A stretch of 64,000 nucleotides of DNA from Rhodococcus sp. HNM0563 (GCF_012726195.1 NZ_JAASAF010000008.1:187147-251146); one strand, 5' to 3'; counted from the stretch's first letter, positions 53,472 to 62,548 are shown. Translations and numbers: made by a program. Notes: a model not told the origin generated them from the sequence alone.

Positions 53472-54215
53472 TCACTGTATCGCCGACACCAGTTCCGGCA
53501 GCCCTACCGCGGCGGTCGTGCGCCACACATGGTCGGCCTGATCCGACAGGTCGGTGTCGTCAGGATTGATCTCCACCACCGGAACTCCGTGGCGTCGTGC
53601 GAGCGACGGCAGGCCCGCCGCCGGATACACCACCCCGGACGTACCCACGACCAGCAGAAGATCTGCCTCGCGCAGGGACGCCGTCGCTGCCTCCCACGGC
53701 TGCTCGGGCAACATCTCCCCGAACCACACGACGCCGGGACGGACCAGTCCGCTGCAGTCCGCGCACACCGGCGGCTCGAGTCGTTCGACGGGTGCCGCGG
53801 GCGGTTCGGGGACTTCGGCTGCGCTGCCGCAGTCGGCGCAGCGCGGCTCGAACAGACTGCCGTGCAGGTGTGCGAGGACCGCGCTGCCTGCACGCTCGTG
53901 CAGATCGTCGACGTTCTGCGTCGTGATCTGCATATCCGTCGCGCGTCCCCAGTCGGAAAGTGCCAGGTGACCGGCGTTCGGCTGCACTCGCCGCACCAAT
54001 TCGACGCGCCACTGGTACCAGGCCCACACAAGGGAAGGGTCGTCGTTCCATGCTTCGGGTGTTGCGAGCGCCGCGGGGTCGAATTTCTCCCACAATCCGG
54101 TCTGCGCATCGCGGAATGTCGGCACTCCGCTCTCGGCGGACATCCCGGCGCCGGTGAGCACGGCGATGCGCCGCGCGGGAAACGCGAGGTCGTAGATCGC
54201 AGTAGGGACGGCCAT
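53472..54215 (-). CDS. SIR2-family NAD-dependent protein deacylase (CobB type)
   Basis: 247 residues. NAD-binding motifs are LTGAGMSAESGVPTFRD (about 20-36), TQNVDDLHERAG (about 99-110) and the catalytic His in HLHGS (about 118). Four Cys in two CxxC pairs (CADC at about 127 and 151) bind zinc, and the loop VVGTSGVV closes the site. WYQWRVELVR carries the Tyr and Arg that mark class III sirtuins preferring succinyl/malonyl-lysine, which points to desuccinylase activity. It removes acyl groups from lysine and yields O-acyl-ADP-ribose. A 17-base tandem duplication lies directly upstream of the ATG. Confidence 0.9.
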   Translation of the reverse strand: MAVPTAIYDLAFPARRIAVLTGAGMSAESGVPTFRDAQTGLWEKFDPAALATPEAWNDDPSLVWAWYQWRVELVRRVQPNAGHLALSDWGRATDMQITTQNVDDLHERAGSAVLAHLHGSLFEPRCADCGSAAEVPEPPAAPVERLEPPVCADCSGLVRPGVVWFGEMLPEQPWEAATASLREADLLLVVGTSGVVYPAAGLPSLARRHGVPVVEINPDDTDLSDQADHVWRTTAAVGLPELVSAIQ

Positions 54216-54219
54216 GTGT

Positions 54220-54249
54220 CTTCTCGTAGGGATTGCCTTCTCGTAGGGA
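54220..54249 (-). repeat. Tandem 13-base repeats (17-base period) before the SIR2 start
   Basis: CTTCTCGTAGGGA occurs at 54220-54232 and 54237-54249, separated by four bases. On the coding strand of the SIR2 gene each copy ends in GAGAAG, which acts as the Shine-Dalgarno-like site of the ATG at 54215, so the start region contains a duplicated site. Confidence 0.75.
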
Positions 54250-54275
54250 CTGTCTTCGGACCGTAGCGGTCGGGA

Positions 54276-54410
54276 TCAGGTCGTGGGGAAGTTGTCCCAC
54301 TCGTGTCCACAGCGCGGGCACGGCGCATCCGGGTCGTCGAGGAACAGGCCGCATTCCGGGCAGACGCGGTCGAGCCAGCACACCGGGTCGCCGCCGAGAT
54401 CATCGCTCAT
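54276..54410 (-). CDS. 44-residue zinc-ribbon protein
   Basis: The protein starts MSDDLGGDPVCWLDRVCPECGLF and ends CPRCGHEWDNFPTT. Two CxxC knuckles (CPEC and CPRC) can bind one zinc ion, and a further Cys precedes them. It is shorter than the usual gene-finding limit but is supported by the paired knuckles, the 10-base distance from the DUF488 gene and the same reading direction. Homologous stand-alone ribbons are seen in actinobacteria; function unknown. Confidence 0.7.
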   Translation of the reverse strand: MSDDLGGDPVCWLDRVCPECGLFLDDPDAPCPRCGHEWDNFPTT

Positions 54411-54420
54411 TCGCTTCGTA

Positions 54421-54783
54421 TTACTCCTCGCGCAGGTGCTCGGCAAGGACCTCCGCGCCGCTGTGCTCGACGTCGCGGGTGGCGGTGAGAAGTACGAGGG
54501 GGCGTCCGTCGGCAAGCGTGTCGAGCCGCTCGATCGCGGCGCGACCGTCGGGCGACATCAACTCGTCGATGTACCGCTCGCGGAACTCTGCGAACAACGC
54601 TGTGTCGTGCGAGTACCACTTCCGCAGATCCGTCGAGGGTGCAAGTTCCTTCGCCCAGTCGTCGTAATGGAAAGCATCCTTGCGAAGTCCTCGGGGCCAC
54701 AACCGGTCCACGAGGACACGCACGGAATCCTCGGCGCCAGGGTGGTCGTAGACCCGCTCGACACTGACTTCACGTCGCGACAT
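54421..54783 (-). CDS. DUF488 family protein
   Basis: 120 residues from ATG 54783, chosen for the GGGAGG site seven bases upstream. It has the family pattern RVLVDRLWPRGLRKD (about 22-36), WAKELAPSTDLRKWYSHD (about 43-60), FRERYIDEL and LLTATRD (about 98-104). DUF488 proteins are small and intracellular, and no reaction is established. It is the first gene of a seven-gene leftward run ending at the GNAT gene. An A/T-richer stretch upstream, around 54840-54870, probably carries its promoter. Confidence 0.85.
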   Translation of the reverse strand: MSRREVSVERVYDHPGAEDSVRVLVDRLWPRGLRKDAFHYDDWAKELAPSTDLRKWYSHDTALFAEFRERYIDELMSPDGRAAIERLDTLADGRPLVLLTATRDVEHSGAEVLAEHLREE

Positions 54784-54935
54784 GTGTACCTCCCGGAGTC
54801 GACTTCTCACAGATGCGAAGGTGCGCCTGTGAAGTGAGGTGCCTCACATTCTTGCATTTTCTTACTGTTCGGACTCGATTCAGACAGTCCGGGCCAGTTG
54901 CGGCCCGCCTGTGGGCGCGGTAGGTCTGGCAAGGC

Positions 54936-54963
54936 TTACAACACACGTGTAGGGCCGTTACAT
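54936..54963 (+). promoter_or_regulatory. Putative promoter of the pnt operon
   Basis: TTACAA (54936-54941) and TTACAT (54958-54963) with a 16-base spacer fit a sigma70-type promoter about 80 bases before the pntAA start. The 8-base palindrome ACACGTGT (54943-54950) lies within the spacer and could be an operator. Evidence is hexamer pattern and position only. Confidence 0.4.
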
Positions 54964-55040
54964 GGCCGACAGACACGCCATTCGCCGCCGATCGCGGCGC
55001 CGCGCGCGGCAATTTCATTCGACGCAGGAGTTAGAGAATA

Positions 55041-56168
55041 TTGAGTAGCGAAGGATCGAACACGGAGAGCGGGGACCGCCGCCGCCCGGCCGTCGGTGTC
55101 GTTCGTGAGACGAACGACGGCGAGCGGCGGGTCGCGCTGGTGCCGAAGGTAGTGCCCTCGCTCGTTTCGAAGGGATTCGACGTCATCGTCGAGCCCGGGG
55201 CCGGTCAGAACGCACTGATCCCGGACGGTGCATACAAGGAAGCGGGCGCCACGATCGGTGACGCGTGGTCGGCCGACATCGTCGTCAAGGTCGCACCGCC
55301 GTCGGATGCCGAGGTGGCCCGGTTGAAGTCGGGACAGAAACTCATCGGCTTCCTCGCTCCGCGCAACGCGGAGAACCAGATCGGTGCACTGACCACCGCT
55401 GGGGTCGAGGCGTACGCAGTCGAGGCCATCCCGCGTATCTCGCGTGCACAGGTGATGGACGCGCTGTCGTCGCAGGGCAACGTGTCGGGTTACAAGTCGG
55501 TGCTCGTCGCCGCATCGGAATCGACGCGTTTCTTCCCGATGCTGACCACCGCTGCAGGCACTGTGAAGCCGGCGACCGTGCTGGTGCTCGGCGTGGGCGT
55601 TGCGGGCCTGCAGGCTCTCGCCACCGCGAAGCGTCTCGGTGGCCGCACCACCGGATACGACGTGCGGCCCGAGGTTGCCGACCAGGTGCGCTCCGTCGGA
55701 GCGCAGTGGCTCGATCTCGGCATCGATGCCGCAGGCGAGGGTGGATACGCCCGCGAGCTCACCGACGAGGAACGCGCCCAGCAGCAGCAGGCGCTCGAGA
55801 ATGCCATCAAGGGCTTCGACGTCGTCATCACCACCGCTCTGGTGCCGGGTCGCCCCGCGCCGCGACTGGTGACCGCCGCTGCCGTCGAGGGCATGAAGCC
55901 CGGTTCGGTCATCGTCGACCTCGCCGGCGAGACCGGTGGCAACTGTGAGCTCACCGAGCCCGGACAGACCGTCGTCAAGCACGACGTGACGATCTGCTCG
56001 CCGCTGAACCTGCCCGCGACGATGCCCGAGCACGCGTCCGAGCTCTATTCGAAGAACGTGTCCGCGCTGATCGAGCTGTTGCTCGACGAGAGCGGCGCGC
56101 TCGCCCCCGATTTCTCGGACGAGATCCTTTCGGGTGCATGCGTGACGCGGTCGAAGGAGAACGTCTAG
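55041..56168 (+). CDS. pntAA: NAD(P) transhydrogenase alpha subunit, part 1 (NAD-binding domain I)
   Basis: 375 residues from TTG 55041 (AGGAG about 10 bases upstream). Domain I features include VGVVRETNDGERRVALVPKVV (about 18-38), APPSDAEV, RISRAQVMDALSSQGN (about 133-148) and the dinucleotide-binding GVGVAGLQALATAKRLG (about 185-201), as in the alanine-dehydrogenase-like half of PntA. It binds NAD(H) and exchanges hydride with NADP(H) in PntB, driven by the proton gradient. In this operon PntA is split: the membrane part is the separate PntAB. Stop and the next start are adjacent. Confidence 0.92.
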   Translation: MSSEGSNTESGDRRRPAVGVVRETNDGERRVALVPKVVPSLVSKGFDVIVEPGAGQNALIPDGAYKEAGATIGDAWSADIVVKVAPPSDAEVARLKSGQKLIGFLAPRNAENQIGALTTAGVEAYAVEAIPRISRAQVMDALSSQGNVSGYKSVLVAASESTRFFPMLTTAAGTVKPATVLVLGVGVAGLQALATAKRLGGRTTGYDVRPEVADQVRSVGAQWLDLGIDAAGEGGYARELTDEERAQQQQALENAIKGFDVVITTALVPGRPAPRLVTAAAVEGMKPGSVIVDLAGETGGNCELTEPGQTVVKHDVTICSPLNLPATMPEHASELYSKNVSALIELLLDESGALAPDFSDEILSGACVTRSKENV

Positions 56169-56498
56169 ATGTACAACGAACTGCTCGCGAACATCGCGAT
56201 TCTGGTCCTTGCCGGATTCGTCGGATTCGCCGTCATCTCCAAGGTCCCGAACACGCTGCACACGCCGCTGATGTCCGGTACCAACGCCATTCACGGCATC
56301 GTCGTGCTCGGCGCCCTGGTGGTCCTCGGGCACCTGCCCGGCGACGCCCACTGGGGAATCAAGATCATCCTGTTCGTCGCCCTTGTCTTCGGCACCCTGA
56401 ACGTGGTCGGCGGCTTCGTCGTCACCGACCGCATGCTCGGGATGTTCAAACAGCGCAAGCAGGCCCCGCAGGCTGCCGAGAAGGGGGCTGACGCCTGA
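56169..56498 (+). CDS. pntAB: NAD(P) transhydrogenase alpha subunit, part 2 (membrane)
   Basis: 109 residues with three membrane helices (about 8-25, 42-58 and 68-88), including VPNTLHTPLMSGTNAIHGI (about 26-44), which contains the conserved His of the proton path. It corresponds to the first membrane segment of single-chain PntA. It starts directly after the pntAA stop and overlaps pntB by one base. It forms part of the proton-translocating domain II. Confidence 0.92.
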   Translation: MYNELLANIAILVLAGFVGFAVISKVPNTLHTPLMSGTNAIHGIVVLGALVVLGHLPGDAHWGIKIILFVALVFGTLNVVGGFVVTDRMLGMFKQRKQAPQAAEKGADA

Positions 56499-57922
56499 TG
56501 AGTTACCTCGTTTCAGTCCTGTACATCGTCGCGTTCGCGATGTTCATCTACGGTCTGTCGGGCCTGACCGGACCGAAGACCGCAGTGCGCGGCAACTACA
56601 TCGCCGCAGTCGGTATGGGTGTCGCGGTCATCGCGGTGCTCATCGACATCCGTGAGACCGAGAACTGGGGTCTGATCATCGGCGGTCTGGCCGTCGGTGT
56701 CATCCTCGGTGTGCCGCCGGCCCTGAAGACCAAGATGACGGCGATGCCGCAGCTGGTTGCGCTGTTCAACGGCGTCGGCGGTGGCACCGTCGCGCTGATC
56801 GCGTGGGCCGAGTACCTCGAGTCCTCGAGCTTCACCACCCTCGACGACATTCCGACCGTCACCATGATCGTCGGCTCGCTCTTCGCCGCGATCATCGGCT
56901 CGATCTCCTTCTGGGGCTCGCTCGTCGCGTTCGCCAAACTGCAGGAGCTGCTGAACAAGAACCTCGAGAAGAAGCTGGTCTCCGCGGCGAAGCTGTTCCA
57001 GCTCGCCAACATCGTGCTCGTGATCGCGTCCATCGCGGTCGCCGTGTACATCGGTATCAGCGCCGACGGTGAGCCGCTCGCGTCGTGGTGGATCGTGCTG
57101 CTGCTCGTCATCGCGGGCCTGATGGGTCTGTTCGTCGTGCTGCCGATCGGTGGCGCCGACATGCCCGTCGTGATCTCGCTGCTCAACGCTCTGACGGGTC
57201 TGTCCGCTGCCGCGGCCGGCCTGGCGCTGAACAACCAGGCGATGATCGTCGCAGGCATGATCGTCGGCGCGTCCGGCACCATCTTGACCAACCTCATGGC
57301 CAAGGCCATGAACCGCTCCATCCCGGCGATCGTGTTCGGCGCGTTCGGTGGCGGCGACGAGGGCGGCGCGGCGGCAGGCCCCGGTGGTGGCACCGTCAAG
57401 GCGACCTCTGCCTCCGATGCCGCGATCCAGATGGCCTATGCAAATCAGGTCATCGTCGTCCCCGGTTACGGTCTGGCGGTCGCGCAGGCGCAGCACGCGG
57501 TCAAGGAGATGGCGGCGCTGCTCGAAGAGCGCGGCGTCGAGGTCAAGTACGCGATCCACCCGGTTGCCGGTCGGATGCCCGGTCATATGAACGTGTTGCT
57601 CGCCGAAGCCGACGTCGAGTACGACGCGATGAAGGAAATGGACGACATCAACGGCGAGTTCGGCCGTACCGATGTCACCATCGTCATCGGCGCGAACGAC
57701 GTGACCAACCCTGCGGCACGCTTGGATTCGTCGTCTCCGATCTACGGTATGCCGATCCTCAATGTGGATCAGTCCCGTTCGGTGATCGTGATGAAGCGGT
57801 CGATGAGCTCCGGTTATGCGGGCATCGAGAATCCGCTGTTCACGCTGGATCAGACGTCGATGCTGTTCGGGGATGCCAAGAAGATGGTCGGAGAGGTGAC
57901 GGAAGAGCTGAAGGCTCTCTAG
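56498..57922 (+). CDS. pntB: NAD(P) transhydrogenase beta subunit
   Basis: 474 residues. An N-terminal membrane domain with about nine helices (to about residue 265) includes NGVGGGTVALIAWAEYL and GGADMPVVISLLNALTG. A ~30-residue Gly/Ala-rich link follows (GGGDEGGAAAGPGGGTVK), then the C-terminal NADP-binding domain III with VPGYGLAVAQAQH (about 322-334), HPVAGRMPGHMNVLLAEA (about 353-370) and KRSMSSGYAGIENPLF. It binds NADP(H) and completes the proton-driven hydride transfer that supplies NADPH. A T-tailed terminator follows. Confidence 0.93.
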   Translation: MSYLVSVLYIVAFAMFIYGLSGLTGPKTAVRGNYIAAVGMGVAVIAVLIDIRETENWGLIIGGLAVGVILGVPPALKTKMTAMPQLVALFNGVGGGTVALIAWAEYLESSSFTTLDDIPTVTMIVGSLFAAIIGSISFWGSLVAFAKLQELLNKNLEKKLVSAAKLFQLANIVLVIASIAVAVYIGISADGEPLASWWIVLLLVIAGLMGLFVVLPIGGADMPVVISLLNALTGLSAAAAGLALNNQAMIVAGMIVGASGTILTNLMAKAMNRSIPAIVFGAFGGGDEGGAAAGPGGGTVKATSASDAAIQMAYANQVIVVPGYGLAVAQAQHAVKEMAALLEERGVEVKYAIHPVAGRMPGHMNVLLAEADVEYDAMKEMDDINGEFGRTDVTIVIGANDVTNPAARLDSSSPIYGMPILNVDQSRSVIVMKRSMSSGYAGIENPLFTLDQTSMLFGDAKKMVGEVTEELKAL

Positions 57923-57937
57923 AACACTGACCCGAAG

Positions 57938-57977
57938 GTGTGGATCCGAGCCCGGGAAATCCGGCTCGGATCCACAC
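57938..57977. terminator. Rho-independent-like terminator
   Basis: GTGTGGATCCGAGCC (57938-57952) pairs perfectly with 57963-57977, a 15-base stem with a 10-base loop, and is followed by TTTTC at the pnt side. It terminates the pnt operon, and the opposite strand faces the MFS gene, whose stop overlaps its right end. Confidence 0.85.
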
Positions 57978-57980
57978 TTT

Positions 57981-59117
57981 TCATTTGAGAGCCGGAGCGA
58001 GCGCCGCAGCGACGAGGACACACACCAACGGCACCACCATCGCCACCGTCAACGACGACACCTCCGAGATCCAGCCGATCGCAGCCGGACCGGCAAGAAA
58101 CCCGATGTAGCCCAGACCGACGACCCGCGACATGTTCTTGCCCGGAGTGCCGGTCGCGATGTTGCCCGCGGCGGTGAAGATCTGAGGGACCGCCCCCGAC
58201 AGGCCGAGCCCGAACAACGCCCACCCGACGAGGGTCGTCGGCACCCCCGGCGACGTCATCACCAGAGCCATGCCCGCCGCAGCCGCGAGAGTGCCGAACC
58301 GGACCACGGCGACGCCGCCGATCCGCGCGCTCACCCGGTCGGCGACGAACCGGCCCAGCGTCATCGTCGCGGAGAACGCACCGAAGGCCAGCGCCGCCAC
58401 GGAATCCGAGGCGCCCAGATGCTCCTTGACCTGGAGTGCACTCCAGTCGTTGGCGACGCCCTCGCTGAGCATCAGGCCGAACGCGACGCCGCCGAGCAAG
58501 ATCACCCGCATCGAGGACCCACCCGCGCTGCTCTCCGCGGGTACGTGCGGTGTCGGCTCACTTGGCACGAGACGAGGGGCCGACCACAGGATCGCGGCGA
58601 GACCGACTGCTCCGGCCGCCGCCAACGTCACCGGCGGGTCGATTCCCACGGCGAGTGTCGCTGCACCCACCAGCGACCCGGCGATCCCGCCCATCGAGAA
58701 CAGCCCGTGGAACGCGGCCATGATCGGGCGGTGGTAGCGCCTCTCCACGAGTACGGCCTGAGAGTTCATCGACACATCGAGCGCACCATTCGCGAAGCCG
58801 AATACGACCAGGGCGACGGCAAGCTGCCACGGCGCGGTGGCGAGGCCGGGCCCGATCACCGCGACAGCGAGAATTGCCGCGAACAGCACGGTGGTGCGAT
58901 TGCTGCCGAACCGGTCGGCGAGGTACCCGGTCGCCTGCATACCCATCAGGGCGCCGACCGCGAGGGCAAGCAGCAGGGTTCCGAGCGCGGCGTGACCGAC
59001 ACCTACTCGCTGCTGAACCACCGGGATATGGACGACCCACATCGCGAGGAGGAAGCCGTTGATACCGAAGACGGTGAACACTGCGGCGCGGGCGCGTGTG
59101 AGGGCAGCATCGATCAC
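57981..59117 (-). CDS. MFS transporter, YbjJ-like
   Basis: 378 residues with about twelve hydrophobic segments, and the MFS loop motif GYLADRFGSNRTTV (about 62-75) between helices 2 and 3. NGALDVSMNSQAV (about 109-121) is typical of the YbjJ/DHA-like group. No accessory domain. Substrate unknown; it could be an exporter of small organic molecules. It is convergent with pntB and leftward beside the bkd operon, from which it is 37 bases away. Confidence 0.85.
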   Translation of the reverse strand: MIDAALTRARAAVFTVFGINGFLLAMWVVHIPVVQQRVGVGHAALGTLLLALAVGALMGMQATGYLADRFGSNRTTVLFAAILAVAVIGPGLATAPWQLAVALVVFGFANGALDVSMNSQAVLVERRYHRPIMAAFHGLFSMGGIAGSLVGAATLAVGIDPPVTLAAAGAVGLAAILWSAPRLVPSEPTPHVPAESSAGGSSMRVILLGGVAFGLMLSEGVANDWSALQVKEHLGASDSVAALAFGAFSATMTLGRFVADRVSARIGGVAVVRFGTLAAAAGMALVMTSPGVPTTLVGWALFGLGLSGAVPQIFTAAGNIATGTPGKNMSRVVGLGYIGFLAGPAAIGWISEVSSLTVAMVVPLVCVLVAAALAPALK

Positions 59118-59154
59118 GTGGCTCCACGCCAGCGGGATTCTGTGAGGCGGGCTG

Positions 59155-60441
59155 TCAGGGTCTCGCGATGAGAGTCGGTACCGGATCCCTCAGGATGGCG
59201 CCTACCGCGGCAAGCGCGCGCCCGGCCTGTTCACCGTCGACCAGCCGGTGATCGAACGCGAGCGACAACGTCACGACCTTCCGCACCGCAAGAGCGCCGT
59301 CGACCACCCAGGGTCGGTCGGTGATCGCTCCGACTGCCAGGATCGCGGCCTCCCCGGGATTGAGGATGGGGGTGCCTGCGTCGATCCCGAACACACCCAC
59401 GTTGGTGATCGAGATCGTCGACCCCGTCAGATCGACAGGCGTGGACTCACCCGAGCGCGCGCCGCCCGAGGCCGAAGCGATCGCGTCGGCCAGTTCGGGT
59501 AGACGCATCGCGTGCGCATCGCGCACCACCGGTACCTTCAGGCCTTCGTCGGTGGCTGTCGCGACACCCAGATGAACACGGTGGTGAACGACGATCTCCT
59601 GGGCTTCCTCGTCCCACGACGAATTCAGCGACGGCTCGTCGGCGATGGCGCGCATCAGTGCGGTCGCGACGACGGACAGCGATGTCAGGTGCGTGCCGTC
59701 GAACGGAGGTGACGACCGCAGCCGCGTCACCAGTTCGACAGTATGCGTGGCATCGCACGTCAGGAACACCGTCGCATGGGGAGCCGTGAAGGCACTGCGT
59801 GTGACGGCCGCGGCGCTGCGCTTGCGTATCCCGCGGATGGACACGCGCGTGTCGTCGTCGGTACCGGATGCCTGCGGAAGACCCCGGTCGGCGCGGCGCC
59901 GCACATCGGCGCGGGTGATCACACCACCGGGACCTGTGCCCTCGACGGTAGCGAGGTCGACGCCGAGGTCCTTCGCCTCCCGTCGGGCGCCGGGCTTCGC
60001 GTCGGGCCGAAGCGCGACAGTGCCGCTGCTGCTCATCTTCTCGTCGGAGTCGGTCTCGGACAATGCCTTCCGAGAGGCGCGTCTGCTGACAGGGGCGTCA
60101 CCGGGGCCGTAACCGACGAGAACCTGCGGTCGCTGCTCGGTTTCCGGCTGATCAGGCTTCGCGGCGGGGGTGTCGGTATCGGAGCCACCGCTACCGGACA
60201 CCGTGATCCGCAGCAACGTCGCCCCCACCGGCACGGTGTCGCCGGGGGAGGCGAGCAGTTCGGCGACGGTGCCGGCGTACGGCGACGGCAACTCCACCGC
60301 AGCCTTCGCCGTCTCCACCTCGGCGATTACCTGGTTGAGCTCGAGGTGGTCGCCTACCTGCACCTTCCACGCGACAAGATCCGCGTCGGTCAGGCCCTCA
60401 CCCAGATCGGGCAACCGGAATTCCTTGACGGTGTCGACCAT
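59155..60441 (-). CDS. bkdC: 2-oxoacid dehydrogenase E2 component (dihydrolipoyl acyltransferase)
   Basis: 428 residues from ATG 60441 with GGAGGA just upstream. A single lipoyl domain at about 1-80 has the modified Lys in VETAKAAVE (about 44). A Pro/Ala-type linker follows, then a peripheral-subunit-binding domain (about 135-175, SGTVALRPDAKPGARREAKDLG), then the catalytic domain (about 200-428) with HRLVDGEQ carrying the active His. It takes acyl groups from E1 via lipoate and transfers them to CoA. It is the last gene of the E1alpha-E1beta-E2 operon; no E3 gene is nearby. Confidence 0.92.
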   Translation of the reverse strand: MVDTVKEFRLPDLGEGLTDADLVAWKVQVGDHLELNQVIAEVETAKAAVELPSPYAGTVAELLASPGDTVPVGATLLRITVSGSGGSDTDTPAAKPDQPETEQRPQVLVGYGPGDAPVSRRASRKALSETDSDEKMSSSGTVALRPDAKPGARREAKDLGVDLATVEGTGPGGVITRADVRRRADRGLPQASGTDDDTRVSIRGIRKRSAAAVTRSAFTAPHATVFLTCDATHTVELVTRLRSSPPFDGTHLTSLSVVATALMRAIADEPSLNSSWDEEAQEIVVHHRVHLGVATATDEGLKVPVVRDAHAMRLPELADAIASASGGARSGESTPVDLTGSTISITNVGVFGIDAGTPILNPGEAAILAVGAITDRPWVVDGALAVRKVVTLSLAFDHRLVDGEQAGRALAAVGAILRDPVPTLIARP

Positions 60442-60455
60442 CGGTCCTCCAATCG

Positions 60456-61439
60456 TCACGCCGCGAGACTGCGGTCGACGGCGTCGAGTATCCGGTCGGG
60501 GTCGGGGCGATGGTGGGATTCGAGCTTTGCAGGGGGATACGGAATGTCGAATCCGCCCACCCGAAGTACCGGAGCCTCCAGCTGATAGAAGCAACGTTCA
60601 CCGATATGCGCAGCGATTTCGGCCCCCACCCCGCAGAACACAGGCGCCTCCTGCACGACGACGAGCCGGCCCGTGCGGCGCACCGATTCCTCGATCGTGT
60701 CGAAATCGATGGGGGACAGCGACCGCAGGTCGATGACCTCGATCGAATGCCCCTCGCCGTCAGCGATATCCGCGGAGTGGAGGGCCGTCGTCACGAGTGC
60801 GCCGAAGGTCACGAGGGTGGCATCGGTCCCGGATCGGACGATACGGGCCCGATCGAGCGGCAGGTCCGGTTGCGCGTCGACGTCGACGGAGCCGCGTTCC
60901 CAATAGCGGTGCTTCGGTTCGAGGAAAATCACCGGGTCATCGAGGGCGATGGACTGCTGGATCATCGCGAACGCGTCGGCGGGGTTGCTGGGGGACACCA
61001 CCCGTAGGCCCGCGGTGTGCGTGAAATACACCTCGGGCGATTCCGAATGGTGCTCGACCGCGCCGATCCCCCCGCCATACGGGATACGGATCGTCAGAGG
61101 GGCTCGGACGGCACCCGCTGTCCGGTAGTGGATCTTCGCGACCTGGGAGACGATCTGGTCGAACGCCGGGTAGACGAACCCGTCGAATTGGATTTCACAC
61201 ACCGGCCGGTAGCCGCGCAGTGCCATCCCGAACGCGGTACCGACGATTCCGGACTCGGCCAGTGGGGTATCGATCACCCGGCCGTCCCCGAAATCCTTCT
61301 GCAGTGTGTCGGTGATGCGGAAGACACCGCCGAGCTTGCCTACGTCCTCGCCCATGATCACGACCTTGCGATCGTGTTCGAGGGCCCGTCGCAGACCGGC
61401 ATTGAGCGCTGCGCCGAGTGTCATCGTCGTGGTGGTCAT
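60456..61439 (-). CDS. bkdB: 2-oxoacid dehydrogenase E1 beta subunit
   Basis: 327 residues. The transketolase pyrimidine-domain pattern includes VVIMGEDVGKLGGVFRITDTL (about 26-46), TPLAESGIVGTAFGMALRGYRPV (about 58-80), and the C-terminal half carries DLRSLSPIDFDTI (about 229-241) and EAPVFCGVGAEIAA. It combines with the alpha subunit to form the thiamine-diphosphate-dependent E1 that decarboxylates branched-chain 2-oxoacids. Its ATG overlaps the E1alpha stop by 4 bases. Confidence 0.92.
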   Translation of the reverse strand: MTTTTMTLGAALNAGLRRALEHDRKVVIMGEDVGKLGGVFRITDTLQKDFGDGRVIDTPLAESGIVGTAFGMALRGYRPVCEIQFDGFVYPAFDQIVSQVAKIHYRTAGAVRAPLTIRIPYGGGIGAVEHHSESPEVYFTHTAGLRVVSPSNPADAFAMIQQSIALDDPVIFLEPKHRYWERGSVDVDAQPDLPLDRARIVRSGTDATLVTFGALVTTALHSADIADGEGHSIEVIDLRSLSPIDFDTIEESVRRTGRLVVVQEAPVFCGVGAEIAAHIGERCFYQLEAPVLRVGGFDIPYPPAKLESHHRPDPDRILDAVDRSLAA

Positions 61440-62548
61440 CGTGCGGCCTCCTCCGGGATATCGAATTTCGGCGTCTCGAAGCTCGTGAGATAGCCGGCGT
61501 AGTCGGCGCGTTCGCGTTCGATCAGGGGATGCTCGGTGGCGTACACGTGGTCGAACATGCTCAGCGGTTCCGGATCGGGCAGGGCGAGAGTGCCGGTGCG
61601 CAGGCGCGTTGCAGCGGTGTCGGAGGTGTCCTTCACGTCGGCGAGGAACGCGTCGTCGGCGAGGCCCTCCCGTTCGAGCAACTTTCGGACCCGTTCGATC
61701 GGGTCGCGAGCTCGCCATTCGTCGAGGTCGGCGTCGGTGCGGTAGCGGCTGGGGTCGTCCGAGGTGGTGTGCGGCCCCATCCGGTAGGTCAGGGCCTCGA
61801 CGAAGAACGGTCCGGCTCCGTCACGTGTGTGCTGCGCGGCACGTCGAGTGACTGCGAGGACCGCGAGCACATCGTTGCCGTCGACCTGCACGGCAGGCAT
61901 CCCGAATCCGGCGGCGCGTTGCGCGAGCGGAACCGGTGTCTGGACCTGAGTGGGGGCACTGATCGCCCAGTGGTTGTTCTGGCAGAAGAAGACGACCCCG
62001 ACCCCCCAGCTCACAGCGAAGCCCAGCGCCTCCGACACGTCGCCCTGGCTGGTGGCGCCGTCCCCGAAATAGACGACGGTCGCGATGTCTGCGCCGTCGA
62101 GCTTGGCGCCCATCGCGTAGCCGGTGGCATGCAGCCCCTGCGAACCCACCACGATCGCGGGGTTCGTCATGTTCACGGTGGCCGGATCCCAGCCGGAGTG
62201 GGAGCAGCCGCGCCACATCCGGGTCATGTCGGCGGGGTCGACTCCGCGACACCAGGCGACTCCGTGCTCACGGTAGCTGGTGAAAATGTAGTCGTCGGGC
62301 CGCAGCGCATGGGCGGATCCCACTTGTGCGGCCTCTTGGCCGGTCAGCGGGGCCCAGAGCCCGAGCTCGCCCTGTCGCTGGAGCGCGGTGGCTTCGGTGT
62401 CGAGTCGGCGGACGACGACGAGATCGCGATAGATCTCGCGCAGGCGCGCGGCATCGACGTCGGCGACCAACGCGGAGTATTCGGGGTTGTGGACGCGCCG
62501 GCCATCGGGCTGGATGAGCTGGACCGGATAGGTCGGGGATGCAACCAT
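61436..62548 (-). CDS. bkdA: 2-oxoacid dehydrogenase E1 alpha subunit
   Basis: 370 residues. The TPP-binding motif GDGATSQGDVSEALGFAVSWGVGVVFFCQNNHWAI spans about 165-199. Earlier GQEAAQVGSAHAL and DYIFTSYREHG (about 70-95) are typical. The phosphorylation-loop-equivalent RMGPHTTSDDPSRYR (about 255-269) is present. The branched-chain specificity is inferred from the linked Lrp/AsnC-type regulator and from actinobacterial BkdABC operons; a pyruvate role cannot be excluded from sequence alone. It is the first gene of the operon; its start lies 168 bases from the divergent regulator. Confidence 0.9.
   Translation of the reverse strand: MVASPTYPVQLIQPDGRRVHNPEYSALVADVDAARLREIYRDLVVVRRLDTEATALQRQGELGLWAPLTGQEAAQVGSAHALRPDDYIFTSYREHGVAWCRGVDPADMTRMWRGCSHSGWDPATVNMTNPAIVVGSQGLHATGYAMGAKLDGADIATVVYFGDGATSQGDVSEALGFAVSWGVGVVFFCQNNHWAISAPTQVQTPVPLAQRAAGFGMPAVQVDGNDVLAVLAVTRRAAQHTRDGAGPFFVEALTYRMGPHTTSDDPSRYRTDADLDEWRARDPIERVRKLLEREGLADDAFLADVKDTSDTAATRLRTGTLALPDPEPLSMFDHVYATEHPLIERERADYAGYLTSFETPKFDIPEEAAR

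Noticed and set aside
38346-54215. Macrodomain, NUDIX, SIR2 and transhydrogenase genes as one NAD/ADP-ribose system
   Set aside because: They lie kilobases apart in different operons and directions with no shared regulatory signal.
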